64,000 bases of DNA from an uncultured Lachnospira sp. (GCA_934359185.1 CAKRLE010000003.1:62001-126000); one strand, 5' to 3'; shown: positions 24,380 through 33,648, counted from the stretch's first letter. Notes: a model not told the origin generated them from the letters alone. Numbers and translations: made by a program.

Positions 24380-26746
24380 ATGAATCGCAAGTCATTTAAA
24401 ACACTTGAATATAATAAAATAATCGACAAACTTGTATCTTACGCTGTCACACAGGCTGCAAAGCATACTGCAGCAAAGCTTGAGCCTATGACAGATATTG
24501 ACGAGATTAATGCTAATCTTACAGAGACTAATGATGCCGTCTCAAGACTTTATGCCAAAGGATGTGCTTCATTCTCAGGTATTTCAGATGTTGGCGGCAG
24601 TATCAAACGTCTTGCTGTAGGAAGCAGCCTTAATGCACATGAACTGCTTCAGATAAGCGGAGTTCTCACCGCAGCTGCTGCACACAAGAATTATTATGAG
24701 GAGACTACTGACTCCTTAACCAGCCTCTATGATTCTCTTGAGCCTGTCACTGTACTTAATACACAGATTAAAAGATGTATTATATCTGAGGATGAGATAA
24801 GCGATGATGCCAGTGCTAACTTAAGTCAGATAAGACGAAGCATACGAATTGCTAACGATAAGATACACTCTGAATTAAATAAGATTATTAACTCGCAGAC
24901 TATGAGGAATTGTCTGCAGGAATATGTAATAACATCACGCCAGGGCAGGTACTGTGTTCCTGTTAAGGCTGAATATCGTTCACAGATACCTGGCATGATT
25001 CATGACCAGTCATCCACTGGTTCTACACTGTTCATCGAACCTGCAGCAGTTGTTAAGATTAACAACGATATCCGCGAGTTAGAGCTTAAAGAAGAAGCAG
25101 AGATTCAGGTTATCCTCGCCGGTTTAAGTGCCAAGGCTGCTGAATATATGGACGAGATTATGACAGACTACAATGTGTTAATCAAACTTGACTTTGTATT
25201 TGCCAAAGCACAGCTGTCAAGATGCTACAAATGCAGCGCTCCCATAATGAATACTAATAACTATATCAACATAAAGCAGGGAAGACATCCTCTTATCGAC
25301 CCAGCCAGGGTCGTTCCTATTGATATTCATCTGGGCAAAGAATTCAATCTGCTCATCATAACAGGTCCTAATACTGGTGGTAAGACGGTTTCTCTTAAAA
25401 CTGTAGGACTGCTCACTATGATGGCACAGGCAGGACTTAACATTCCTGCGATGGATCATTCACAGATTGGCGTGTTCAATAACATTTTTGCTGATATCGG
25501 AGATGAACAGAGCATTGAGCAGAGTCTTAGTACATTCTCTTCTCATATGACCAATACAATTGACATTCTCAAATCTGCCAATGAGAAAAGTCTTATATTA
25601 TTCGATGAGATTGGCGCAGGAACAGACCCTACAGAGGGTGCTGCCCTTGCTATTTCTATACTTAATGATTTACACCAGCGTGGTATCACAACTATGGCTA
25701 CTACACACTATAGCGAAATTAAGGTATACGCCCTTTCAACTCCAGGCGTAGAGAATGCCTGCTGTGAATTTGATGTGGCATCACTCCGCCCAACATATCG
25801 TCTTCTTATCGGTGTTCCCGGCAAGAGTAACGCATTTGCTATCTCTACTAAGCTTGGTCTTCCATCATATATCATAGACGATGCAACCAGACGTATGGAC
25901 GCAGAAGATATTCATTTTGAAGACCTTCTTACCGACCTTGAAACCAGCCGTGCTACTATCCAGAAAGAACAGGAAGAGATAACACAGTATAAGAAAGAGA
26001 TTGCAGACCTAAAGGCTGAGATTAAAGCTAAACAGAAGCGTCTTGATGAGCGCACAGACAAAATTATTAAAAAAGCGAATCAGGAAGCTGCCGATATCCT
26101 AAAAGAAGCCAAGGAATACGCAGACGAGACTATAAAGACCATGAATAAGCATGGTATGTCCGTTAAAGAATTAGAGAAACAGCGTTCTGCAATCAGGGAT
26201 AAGATGAACAAAAAGCAGGAAAAGCTTGCAATCAAAGCTGCTCCGCCTAAAGCACGCAAAGCCTCTGACATAAGCGAATTCAAAGAGGGTGTATACGTAA
26301 GGATATTAAGCATGAATCTTACAGGAACCGTGGTTGGCACACCTAATTCCAAGGGTGAGATAACTGTTGCTGTAGGAAGCCTCACAACCAAGGCTAAGAT
26401 TAATAACCTTGAAATACTCACTAATTACAAGGAACCTGAAACATCCAAAACAGGCAAGGCTGTAACAGGACAGGGTAAAATTAAGATGTCCAAGACCTCT
26501 TCTATCTCTCCTGAAATCAATCTCTTGGGATATACAGTTGATGAAGCAGTCGCAAAACTTGATAAATATCTTGATGATGCCTATATATCGAAGCTCAGTC
26601 AGGTACGAATCGTACACGGCAAAGGTACAGGCGCATTAAGAAGCGGCATAACCGCATATCTTAAGGGTATCCCTTATATCAAAAGCTTCCGTCTCGGAGA
26701 AGCTGGCGAGGGTGATGCAGGTGTAACTATTGTTGAATTTAAGTAA
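24380..26746 (+). CDS. mutS2: MutS2 family ATPase (ribosome-rescue / Smr-domain protein)
   Basis: This is a full-length MutS2 of 788 residues. It has core and clamp helices, then an ATPase domain with Walker A GPNTGGKT (about 332) and Walker B LILFDEIGAGTDPTEG. A long coiled coil follows (about 515-620), then a KOW-like segment and a C-terminal Smr domain with HGKGTGALR (746-754). In B. subtilis MutS2 senses collided ribosomes and splits them; older work assigned it a role in suppressing recombination. The first Smr motif reads INLLGY where B. subtilis has LDLRG, so cleavage by Smr is uncertain. The gene is followed by a structured intergenic repeat. Confidence 0.95.
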   Translation: MNRKSFKTLEYNKIIDKLVSYAVTQAAKHTAAKLEPMTDIDEINANLTETNDAVSRLYAKGCASFSGISDVGGSIKRLAVGSSLNAHELLQISGVLTAAAAHKNYYEETTDSLTSLYDSLEPVTVLNTQIKRCIISEDEISDDASANLSQIRRSIRIANDKIHSELNKIINSQTMRNCLQEYVITSRQGRYCVPVKAEYRSQIPGMIHDQSSTGSTLFIEPAAVVKINNDIRELELKEEAEIQVILAGLSAKAAEYMDEIMTDYNVLIKLDFVFAKAQLSRCYKCSAPIMNTNNYINIKQGRHPLIDPARVVPIDIHLGKEFNLLIITGPNTGGKTVSLKTVGLLTMMAQAGLNIPAMDHSQIGVFNNIFADIGDEQSIEQSLSTFSSHMTNTIDILKSANEKSLILFDEIGAGTDPTEGAALAISILNDLHQRGITTMATTHYSEIKVYALSTPGVENACCEFDVASLRPTYRLLIGVPGKSNAFAISTKLGLPSYIIDDATRRMDAEDIHFEDLLTDLETSRATIQKEQEEITQYKKEIADLKAEIKAKQKRLDERTDKIIKKANQEAADILKEAKEYADETIKTMNKHGMSVKELEKQRSAIRDKMNKKQEKLAIKAAPPKARKASDISEFKEGVYVRILSMNLTGTVVGTPNSKGEITVAVGSLTTKAKINNLEILTNYKEPETSKTGKAVTGQGKIKMSKTSSISPEINLLGYTVDEAVAKLDKYLDDAYISKLSQVRIVHGKGTGALRSGITAYLKGIPYIKSFRLGEAGEGDAGVTIVEFK

Positions 26747-26757
26747 TCAGATTATTA

Positions 26758-26955
26758 TGATACCAGGGTCAAAAGGTCAGAAAGCCGATGCAAGCTTGCT
26801 TGCAAGAGGTTTTTTGACCTCTTGACCCGCCAAAAACATGAGTAAATAGCCATTTTTCAAAGAAAAATGAGCGGATTACGAATGCTTTTGAGGATTGCGA
26901 GAGTGCAAAGCACGTAGCAATCTGGTATCAAATGGGTCAAAATACCTTTTGACCC
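26758..26955. repeat. MITE-like structured intergenic element
   Basis: The ends carry a 12-bp inverted repeat, GGGTCAAAAGGT (26766-26777) and ACCTTTTGACCC (26944-26955). A second pair, TGATACCAG (26758-26766) and CTGGTATCA (26922-26930), encloses most of the unit. The left end folds as a hairpin with TGACCTCTTGACCC (26815-26828). The right end folds with GGGTCAAAA/TTTTGACCC around TACC. An inner stem GATTGC...GCAATC holds GTGCAAAGCAC (about 26893-26922). The left hairpin may end mutS2 transcripts. The unit fills nearly all of the 243-bp gap and has no coding capacity. Confidence 0.7.
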
Positions 26956-26989
26956 CAACATCATTATTATGAATATATGAGGAGGAAAT

Positions 26990-27697
26990 ATGGTAGCAAA
27001 ACAACGAATACTAATTGTAGATGATGATGAAAATATTGCAGAGCTTATATCTTTGTACCTGACTAAAGAATGCTATGAGACTAAAATTGTCTATGATGGA
27101 GAAAGTGCGCTTAAAGAGCTTGACTCCTTCAATCCTAATCTTATTCTTCTCGACCTCATGCTTCCTGGAATTGACGGATACCAGGTATGCCGTGAAGTGA
27201 GAAAAGAACACAATGTGCCTATCATCATATTATCTGCCAAAGGCGAAACATTTGATAAGGTTTTAGGTCTTGAACTTGGTGCTGATGACTATCTTATCAA
27301 GCCATTTGAGACAAAAGAACTTGTTGCCCGTGTAAAGGCAGTTTTAAGACGATATCAGAGTGTACCGGCACCACAGCCAAAGACAGATGCTAAACCCGCA
27401 CAGATTGTTGAATACCCTGACCTTACAATCAATCTTGCCAATTACACTGTTATCTACTGTGGTAATAATATCGAGATGCCTCCTAAGGAACTGGAGCTTT
27501 TATATTTCCTTGCTTCATCTCCTAACCAGGTATTCACAAGAGAACAGCTTCTTGACAATATCTGGGGATATGAATATATCGGTGATTCAAGAACTGTCGA
27601 TGTACATATCAAGAGAATCCGTGAAAAGATTAAGGATAATGCACATTGGGCGCTTGATACAGTATGGGGTGTCGGCTATAAGTTTATTACAAGATAA
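26990..27697 (+). CDS. Response regulator, OmpR/PhoB family
   Basis: This regulator has 235 residues: a receiver with DDDE (11-14), phospho-acceptor Asp55 (LILLDLMLPG), LSAKGE and Lys in LIKPFETKE, then a winged helix ending VWGVGYKF. A GGAGG ribosome-binding site precedes the ATG. It is followed after 47 nt by its histidine kinase gene. The pair resembles PhoP/PhoR or WalRK-type systems, but lacks the WalHI partners that would support a Walk assignment. Confidence 0.95.
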   Translation: MVAKQRILIVDDDENIAELISLYLTKECYETKIVYDGESALKELDSFNPNLILLDLMLPGIDGYQVCREVRKEHNVPIIILSAKGETFDKVLGLELGADDYLIKPFETKELVARVKAVLRRYQSVPAPQPKTDAKPAQIVEYPDLTINLANYTVIYCGNNIEMPPKELELLYFLASSPNQVFTREQLLDNIWGYEYIGDSRTVDVHIKRIREKIKDNAHWALDTVWGVGYKFITR

Positions 27698-27744
27698 GCT
27701 GGCAATATCATCGTTTAATTAATTATAAAGGACACTATTAATCC

Positions 27745-29247
27745 ATGAAAAAAATGAATTTACTTTCAAAATTTATATTCATATACATATGTATAGCAGT
27801 ACTAGGATTTCTTGCCGTTACATTTATAAGCCGCAAGATAGACTACAAGAGTGTATATGAAGAACAGACTGAGACAATGTATCGCGAGGCAGTCAATATT
27901 TCTTACAAATATGCACCTCAATATTTCAGTAATGAAAATCTCCGTGATATTGAATCCGAGCTTGAGACAGTATCAACTCTCAGCAATACAAGAATTATGT
28001 TTATCAAGCCCAATGGAGATGTTATTCTCGACACAGCATATGACAGCAGTGAATCTTCTTTTGTTGAAGATAATTCTAATTTAACTGCTTCAGAATCAGA
28101 TGACATATTATACAGCATCAATGACTTTAACATTGATAATCTTGGGGCACAATACTACCAGAGCGGCAATTTCTACAACATATTTTCTGAGAAAACTATC
28201 TCTGTATTTGCCTCATTGACAAGCGGCTATGACCTCAAAGGTTATGTGGCTGTACATATGCCAGAAACTGTTATCTCTTACAGATTTATAGCAACATTTA
28301 ATACTAACTATTACACACTGCTTTTCGTTGTAATACTTAACATCCTTTTCATATTTCTCTATTATGTCCAGGTGCACAAACCAATCAAGGATATCAACAC
28401 AGCCATACTTGAATATGGAAAAGGTAATTTTGCATACAGAATACAGCCTGCATTTGATGATGAAATTGGTAATCTGGCTGTCTCCCTTGATTATATGGCA
28501 ACTAAATTAAATGAAATGGATCAGTACCAGCAGGATTTCCTGTCAAATATATCACACGATTTCCGCTCACCACTTACATCCATCAAAGGTTACCTTGAAG
28601 CAATTGCGGACGGAACAATTCCTCCTGAACAGCAGGGACGCTATATTGATATCGTGTTATTTGAAACAGACAGACTGACTAAACTGACAAGCAATATTCT
28701 CACCCTTAATGAACTGGATCCTAAATCTGTCCGCCTTGAATGTTCTGATTTTGACATCAACGCACTTATGCGGCATACTATAGAAACATTTGAAGGACGA
28801 TGCAAGAAAAAGAAAATACAGTTCCAGCTCACATTTCCAGGTGAAACGCTCTCTGTGTATGGTGACAAAAGCAAGATTGGACAGATTATTTATAATCTTA
28901 TAGACAATGCGATTAAATTCAGTCCTGAAAATTCATGCATATTTGTCACAGTCCGCGTTAAAGGTGAAAAAGCTATTATCTCTATTAAAGATAATGGATG
29001 TGGAATTGACAAAGAAAGCCTTGGAAAGATATTTGACAGATTCTACAAATCAGACACATCACGAGGTAAAGACAAGAAAGGTTCTGGTCTTGGACTCGCT
29101 ATAGTAAAAGAAATCCTACTGGCCCACAACGAGAATATTGACGTTGTAAGTACAGTAGGAGTTGGTACAGAATTTACATTCACATTGCAGCTTTCTAAGG
29201 CTTCCAATGCAAATGATGAAGATGTCCAGAAAGATTCATCAAACTAA
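27745..29247 (+). CDS. Sensor histidine kinase
   Basis: This membrane kinase of 500 residues has TM1 (about 9-29), an extracellular domain of about 155 residues, TM2 (about 190-212) and a HAMP domain (IKDINTAILEYGKGNF region). HisKA has SNISHDFRSPLTSIKGYL. The ATPase domain has the N-box IIYNLIDNAIKFS and G boxes DNGCGID and GSGLGLAIV. It is co-transcribed with the upstream response regulator. Its 3' end overlaps the convergent trmL gene by 53 bp, so the last about 17 codons of both genes share DNA. Confidence 0.95.
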   Translation: MKKMNLLSKFIFIYICIAVLGFLAVTFISRKIDYKSVYEEQTETMYREAVNISYKYAPQYFSNENLRDIESELETVSTLSNTRIMFIKPNGDVILDTAYDSSESSFVEDNSNLTASESDDILYSINDFNIDNLGAQYYQSGNFYNIFSEKTISVFASLTSGYDLKGYVAVHMPETVISYRFIATFNTNYYTLLFVVILNILFIFLYYVQVHKPIKDINTAILEYGKGNFAYRIQPAFDDEIGNLAVSLDYMATKLNEMDQYQQDFLSNISHDFRSPLTSIKGYLEAIADGTIPPEQQGRYIDIVLFETDRLTKLTSNILTLNELDPKSVRLECSDFDINALMRHTIETFEGRCKKKKIQFQLTFPGETLSVYGDKSKIGQIIYNLIDNAIKFSPENSCIFVTVRVKGEKAIISIKDNGCGIDKESLGKIFDRFYKSDTSRGKDKKGSGLGLAIVKEILLAHNENIDVVSTVGVGTEFTFTLQLSKASNANDEDVQKDSSN

Positions 29248-29692
29248 AATCATGCTGGCGCAATGCCTCATATAAAACAATTGCTACAGAATTGGAAAGA
29301 TTAAGCGATCTTATATCGCCAATCATCGGAATCCTTATACATGTATCCTCATTATCAACGAGGATTTCTTCTGGAATCCCGGCACTTTCCTTTCCAAACA
29401 TAATATAACAGTCAGGCTCATAAGATACCTCAGAGTAAACCTTATGGGCCTTTGTTGTCGCCATATATATCCTGGCACCTGGGTTCTTCTCCAGAAAATC
29501 ATTATAATCATCATATACAGTCACATCAAGCTTATCCCAGTAATCAAGCCCTGCTCTCTTAAGCATCTTTTCATTAAGACTGAATCCCAATGGACCTATA
29601 AGATGAAGTCTTGCCCCTGCTGCCACACAGGTTCTTCCTATATTGCCTGTATTAGCTGGCATCTCGGGTTCATGTAAAACTATATTAATCAT
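29195..29692 (-). CDS. trmL: tRNA (cytidine(34)-2'-O)-methyltransferase TrmL
   Basis: This SPOUT-class methyltransferase of 165 residues modifies the wobble base (2'-O-methylation of C34 or cmnm5U34 in tRNA-Leu). The typical blocks are EPEMPANTGNIGRTC near the start, FGKESAGIPEEIL (SAM-binding knot) and IPMIGDIRSLNLSNSVAIVLYEALRQ. Residues after YEALRQ add a His-rich tail (GHLHHLHWKP) encoded by DNA shared with the convergent kinase gene. It follows cheX by 2 nt and is the last gene of a five-gene minus-strand operon. Confidence 0.93.
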   Translation of the reverse strand: MINIVLHEPEMPANTGNIGRTCVAAGARLHLIGPLGFSLNEKMLKRAGLDYWDKLDVTVYDDYNDFLEKNPGARIYMATTKAHKVYSEVSYEPDCYIMFGKESAGIPEEILVDNEDTCIRIPMIGDIRSLNLSNSVAIVLYEALRQHDFSLMNLSGHLHHLHWKP

Positions 29693-29694
29693 TA

Positions 29695-30162
29695 TTATGC
29701 ATCCTTTACAGCCACATCAAGCTCAATAGTAATATCATCACCACTAAGAGGTATACATATATTCTTAGCGTATGATTGTGTTATTGTCAGATTACCTCTG
29801 CAAAGTGTTGGAGGTGTAATATCAATTCCAATTCCCTTAGTCGATAGAATTGTCGCCGCATTACCCATAATCATATTACCAAGCTCACTTATAGCACTTG
29901 TTGACATCTCATCAAGTTCTGTCACTGGCATACCCATCATCATATTAGACGCTATCTCTAATGCCTTATTATATGATAATGCAATCATAACAGAGCCTCT
30001 CATTTCCCCAGTCACACCAATCATGATGATAACTGAATCATTTGCAAATGCTGTTTCCTTTACATAAGGCTTACCAACCTTAAGCTCTATCTGGCAGATA
30101 TCCTTAATTATACTTGTGGCTGCCATCAAAAATGGATTGATGTACTCTACATTAATAGCCAT
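29695..30162 (-). CDS. cheX: CheX-family chemotaxis phosphatase-like protein
   Basis: This 155-residue protein has the CheC/CheX/FliY fold. The helix motif ISELGNMIMGNA supplies Glu93 and Asn96, the E-x2-N pair that CheX uses to dephosphorylate CheY-P. No other chemotaxis or flagellar gene is in the window, so its response-regulator partner is unknown; non-motile relatives also keep such proteins. GGAGG precedes the ATG. It sits between the aminotransferase gene (10 nt) and trmL (2 nt). Confidence 0.85.
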   Translation of the reverse strand: MAINVEYINPFLMAATSIIKDICQIELKVGKPYVKETAFANDSVIIMIGVTGEMRGSVMIALSYNKALEIASNMMMGMPVTELDEMSTSAISELGNMIMGNAATILSTKGIGIDITPPTLCRGNLTITQSYAKNICIPLSGDDITIELDVAVKDA

Positions 30163-30172
30163 TGTATTCCTC

Positions 30173-31330
30173 CTATAAACTATCTATGAATTTCTTAATT
30201 CTGTCTATTCCAACTTTAAGATTCTCTATTGAATATGCATACGAGATACGCACAAAGCCCTCTCCGCATGCGCCAAATGCCGTTCCCGGCACTACTGCAA
30301 GCTTCTGCTCTTTAAGAAGTCTCGTTGCAAACTCCTCAGATGTCATTCCAAACTTAGCAATTGATGGAAATACGTAAAATGCTCCAAATGGTTCAAAACA
30401 CTCTATCCCCATCTCCTTAAATGCATTAAGCAGATATCTTCTTCTCTGATTATATGCTTCAACCATTCTGGCAACATCATTATCACAGTTTCTCATAGCC
30501 TCTATAGCTGCAAACTGGCTGTTAGTTGGTGCACACATAATAGCAAACTGATGAAGCTTAACCATCTGCTCCATAATAACTCTCGGTGCACATGCATATC
30601 CAAGTCTCCATCCTGTCATCGCAAATGCTTTAGAAAAACCATTAATTGTAACTGTTCTCTCTCTCATTCCCGGTAAGGATGCTATTGAACAGTGATGATT
30701 GTCATATGTAAGTTCTGAATATATCTCATCAGATATTACATACAAATCATTCTCTATAATAACAGGCACAAGCTCCTCTAACTCTTCCTTTGTCATAATC
30801 GCTCCAGTCGGGTTATTAGGATATGCCAGTATAAGAATCTTAGTTTTATCTGTTATGCTGTCTATAAGTTCCTGCCTTGTAAGCTTAAACTGATTTTCAG
30901 CTTTCAACTCTATAAACTTAGGAACAGCATCTGCCATAACAGCACATGGAAGGTATGAAACATAACACGGAGTAGGTATAAGCACCTCATCACCCGGGTC
31001 TATCATACACCTTAATGCAACATCTATAGCCTCACTTCCTCCAACAGTTACCATAACCTCATGTACCGGATCATAGTTAAGCGAATATTTTCTGTGAAGG
31101 TATCTTGTTATTTCTTCTCTTAATTCTTTAAGTCCCGCATTAGATGTATAGAATGTTCTGCCTTTTTCAAGTGCATATATTCCTTCTTCTCTTACACTAT
31201 ATGGCGTGTCAAAGTCTGGTTCTCCAACACCTAACGATATTGCATCTGGCATCTCGCTTACAACATCAAAAAACTTTCTGATACCTGATGGCTCTATTGA
31301 TTCTATTTTCTTTGAAATGGCACTTCTCAT
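30173..31330 (-). CDS. Class I/II pyridoxal-phosphate aminotransferase
   Basis: This cytoplasmic aminotransferase of 385 residues belongs to the AspC/PatA subgroup. Conserved elements are GVGEPDFDTP, YPNNPTGA, the PLP-binding Lys in GFSKAFAMTGWRLGY and an Arg in the C-terminal FVRISYA. Substrates in this group range from aspartate and aromatic amino acids to N-acetyl-diaminopimelate, and sequence alone does not choose. It overlaps the Lrp-type regulator gene as ATGA, so the two are coupled, and an Lrp partner suggests control by an amino acid. Confidence 0.93.
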   Translation of the reverse strand: MRSAISKKIESIEPSGIRKFFDVVSEMPDAISLGVGEPDFDTPYSVREEGIYALEKGRTFYTSNAGLKELREEITRYLHRKYSLNYDPVHEVMVTVGGSEAIDVALRCMIDPGDEVLIPTPCYVSYLPCAVMADAVPKFIELKAENQFKLTRQELIDSITDKTKILILAYPNNPTGAIMTKEELEELVPVIIENDLYVISDEIYSELTYDNHHCSIASLPGMRERTVTINGFSKAFAMTGWRLGYACAPRVIMEQMVKLHQFAIMCAPTNSQFAAIEAMRNCDNDVARMVEAYNQRRRYLLNAFKEMGIECFEPFGAFYVFPSIAKFGMTSEEFATRLLKEQKLAVVPGTAFGACGEGFVRISYAYSIENLKVGIDRIKKFIDSL

Positions 31331-31809
31331 GGTGTAATCAACATCCTTTCATCTTTCTCAGGTGCCTCAAGAACTGTTCCGTAATCTTTATATTTCTTAA
31401 GAACAAAATGTGTGGATGTGCTAAGAACAGATTCAAGTGGCGCAAGCTTATTAGATACAAACTGTGCTACTGCCTTCATGCTCTTGCCTTCCACTATAAC
31501 TGTAAAATCAAATCCACCTGACATGAGGTATACCGATGTCACTTCCTCATACTGGTATAATCTCTCCGCTATACTATCAAAACCAAGTCCTCTCTGAGGT
31601 GTTACTTTTACCTCAATAAGAGCTGTAACCTTCTCAGCACTCGTCTTATCCCAGTTGATGATGGTATTATATCCGCATATTACATTGTTTTTCTCAAGAT
31701 CCGCTATAGTATTCGCCGCCTCAATCTCTGATATACCAAGCATAACGGCTACATCTTTGATACTGATTCTGCTATTTTTCTCAATCAGGCGTAAAATCTT
31801 TTCTTCCAT
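31327..31809 (-). CDS. Lrp/AsnC family transcriptional regulator
   Basis: This regulator of about 160 residues has an N-terminal helix-turn-helix (ISIKDVAVMLGISEIEA) and a C-terminal RAM ligand-binding/oligomerisation domain (about 65-140; YLMSGGFDFTVIVEG). The ATG at 31809 (MEEKILRLIE) has GAGG 8 nt upstream. An in-frame ATG at 31836 overlaps the previous stop but has no ribosome-binding site. It is placed between a PurM-fold protein and an aminotransferase that it probably regulates. Confidence 0.9.
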   Translation of the reverse strand: MEEKILRLIEKNSRISIKDVAVMLGISEIEAANTIADLEKNNVICGYNTIINWDKTSAEKVTALIEVKVTPQRGLGFDSIAERLYQYEEVTSVYLMSGGFDFTVIVEGKSMKAVAQFVSNKLAPLESVLSTSTHFVLKKYKDYGTVLEAPEKDERMLITP

Positions 31810-31835
31810 TGAACTAACCTCGTTTCCACTCGTCA

Positions 31836-32816
31836 TTACGAATTAATAATTTTATACACTTCATCACACTTAGGCATATCAAGATAGCGTATCTCATCGA
31901 GATTACGAATTATCTTATCATTACTTTCCTGCATTACACCGATAATTTCTACAGGAATACCATTTTCATGTAATAGATTTATCATATCACATTCAGTTCT
32001 GAATGTCATTAACAAACATCCGCTTGATTCTAATTCATATGGATTAATATCATACATCTCGCATATCTCAATTATCTCCTGGCAGACCGGTATTTTCCTG
32101 AAATCAACATCAAATCCAAGACCTGTTACCTCTGACAAATTCCACAGTCCTGCATATACCCCTCCTGATGATACAGGCAGCATATAAGTTGTTCCCGCCT
32201 GTGCGCCAATTACTGCTTCATCCATAATTGAGAGAAACTCTCTTTTTCCATATGCAGTATCTATCACATGTTCACGATAACGCTCTGAAATCTCCTCGCG
32301 CTTCTCATCTATTATCCGGCGTATTCCACCTATTCCTATCCATTTTGTAAGTGCAATAACATCACCCGGCTTTACATCCCTGCCCGTATAAGCAGCCTGC
32401 ACATCTTTGCTCTGTTCACCAATACAGGTTGCCGATATAACAGTCCTGTTAACACTGTCACTTACCTGGGTATGCCCCCCTGCATAATCAATTCCCCATC
32501 TGGAACAATCTGCAGATATCGCCGCTGTTATTTCTTTGAGTCTTATCTCCCTGTCCTGTGGCGGCATTGTAACACTTACCTGCACAGCCTTTGCATGAGC
32601 CCCCTTTGCCCATACATTGTTAGCAGCCTTAATCACTGGTTCAAGTCCACTCTCCGTTGACATAATAATTCTTTTGCCATCTGCAAATGCATCTGTGCGA
32701 AACACGGAAGCTCCCATTCCCGGGCACATCTTCCGTTCCTTGTACTGATTACCAGAACCTATATTCTTAAGCACTGAGCGTTTTAATATTGTGTTAGAAA
32801 TCTTGCCTGTCTTCAC
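31836..32816 (-). CDS. AIR synthase-related (PurM/HypE-fold) protein
   Basis: This protein of 326 residues has the two-domain PurM/ThiL/HypE fold, which binds ATP and usually phosphorylates or dehydrates a small group. Visible landmarks are the Gly-rich GSGNQYKERKMCPGMGAS, the Asp/Gly region GIDYAGGHTQV, and the C-terminal ALTKWIGIGGIRRI and SSGGVYAGLWNLSEV. The C-terminal Cys-Pro tail of true HypE is absent, and no hydrogenase maturation genes are near. It starts with GTG (GAGGG 6 nt upstream). It heads an operon with the Lrp regulator and aminotransferase. The biochemical role is unknown. Confidence 0.82.
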   Translation of the reverse strand: MKTGKISNTILKRSVLKNIGSGNQYKERKMCPGMGASVFRTDAFADGKRIIMSTESGLEPVIKAANNVWAKGAHAKAVQVSVTMPPQDREIRLKEITAAISADCSRWGIDYAGGHTQVSDSVNRTVISATCIGEQSKDVQAAYTGRDVKPGDVIALTKWIGIGGIRRIIDEKREEISERYREHVIDTAYGKREFLSIMDEAVIGAQAGTTYMLPVSSGGVYAGLWNLSEVTGLGFDVDFRKIPVCQEIIEICEMYDINPYELESSGCLLMTFRTECDMINLLHENGIPVEIIGVMQESNDKIIRNLDEIRYLDMPKCDEVYKIINS

Positions 32817-32869
32817 ACATTTCCCTCTCTTATTTTCTCTTGTTTAATCTCATCTGATAATGTATATTA

Positions 32870-32986
32870 TTACATAAATGAGCTGACAGCTGTCACTACC
32901 ATTGGTACAACCATTGCAAGTACCAGCACTATTATAAGTATTGATGTGAATAACTTTTTATTCTTTCTACTACTAAAATTATACAT
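32870..32986 (-). CDS. Small single-span membrane protein (Prli42-like)
   Basis: This 38-residue protein has a basic N-terminus (SSRKNKKLF) and one TM helix (TSILIIVLVLAMVVPMVV). Size and layout resemble the stressosome-linked mini-protein Prli42 of Firmicutes, but such short sequences give weak evidence. The ATG at 32986 has AAAGG 7 nt upstream. Longer in-frame starts reach into the divergent gene and have no such site. It lies just before the PurM-fold gene and is divergent from the hypothetical gene at 33043. Confidence 0.6.
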   Translation of the reverse strand: MYNFSSRKNKKLFTSILIIVLVLAMVVPMVVTAVSSFM

Positions 32987-33042
32987 AAACCAGCCTTTCC
33001 GCTGCAACGCAGCTAATAACATAACATCTAAGGAGATTTGCC

Positions 33043-33648
33043 ATGCGTCTTTTATTGCCATATTTTATAATATTAATTGCTATCTTTCAATTCATTCTTA
33101 GAAAAAATTCTAAAAAAGATGAACAGCGTACACAGGAATTCTGGAAAAGGGAATCTGAATCTAATGCCGTACGAAAAAAAGATATATCAAATCTTGATTA
33201 CATCCACATTCCAGAATCTCTTCTGTCTATAACAAGTGAAATTCCTGAAGTCAGCAATGCTATTGCTAAGTTTTCATCATTTAAGGATATGACAATGCTC
33301 AATCTTACTGGTCTTAGCAACACTGACTTAAAATTACAGTATGGTCCAGCCAATCTTGATGCATTATCGTCATATGATGAAAACTGCACAAGAATGCTTC
33401 GTTCTATTATTTCAGCTGCAGAAGCCCTTAAATCAAATAATATGGATAAAGAAGCCATCGCATTTCTTGAATTCGGCATACAATGCCGCACTGATATAAC
33501 ATCTAACTACACAATGCTTGCAGAGTACTATGCAGCAAACAATAACAAAGAAGGAATTGACCATCTTATACAGACAGCCAACTCCCTTAATTCAATGACT
33601 AGAGACTCGATTATCAAAAAGCTTGCTACTTACCATATTGAGAAATAA
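33043..33648 (+). CDS. Hypothetical membrane-anchored protein
   Basis: This 201-residue protein has an N-terminal TM anchor (LLLPYFIILIAIFQFIL) and a soluble, mostly helical domain. The C-terminal half (about 115-195) shows helix pairs with A-x-x-F-L-E-F-G and Y-x-M-L-A-E-Y-Y-A spacing, like two to three degenerate TPR repeats. AAGGAG lies about 8 nt before the ATG. It overlaps the convergent exonuclease gene by 23 bp. I recognise no named family. Confidence 0.75.
   Translation: MRLLLPYFIILIAIFQFILRKNSKKDEQRTQEFWKRESESNAVRKKDISNLDYIHIPESLLSITSEIPEVSNAIAKFSSFKDMTMLNLTGLSNTDLKLQYGPANLDALSSYDENCTRMLRSIISAAEALKSNNMDKEAIAFLEFGIQCRTDITSNYTMLAEYYAANNNKEGIDHLIQTANSLNSMTRDSIIKKLATYHIEK

Noticed and set aside
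26751..26972. ATTATTATGA on both sides as a clean target-site duplication
   Set aside because: The repeats are separated from the inverted ends by several bases and are AT-rich, so chance is possible. Kept only as a note in the finding.
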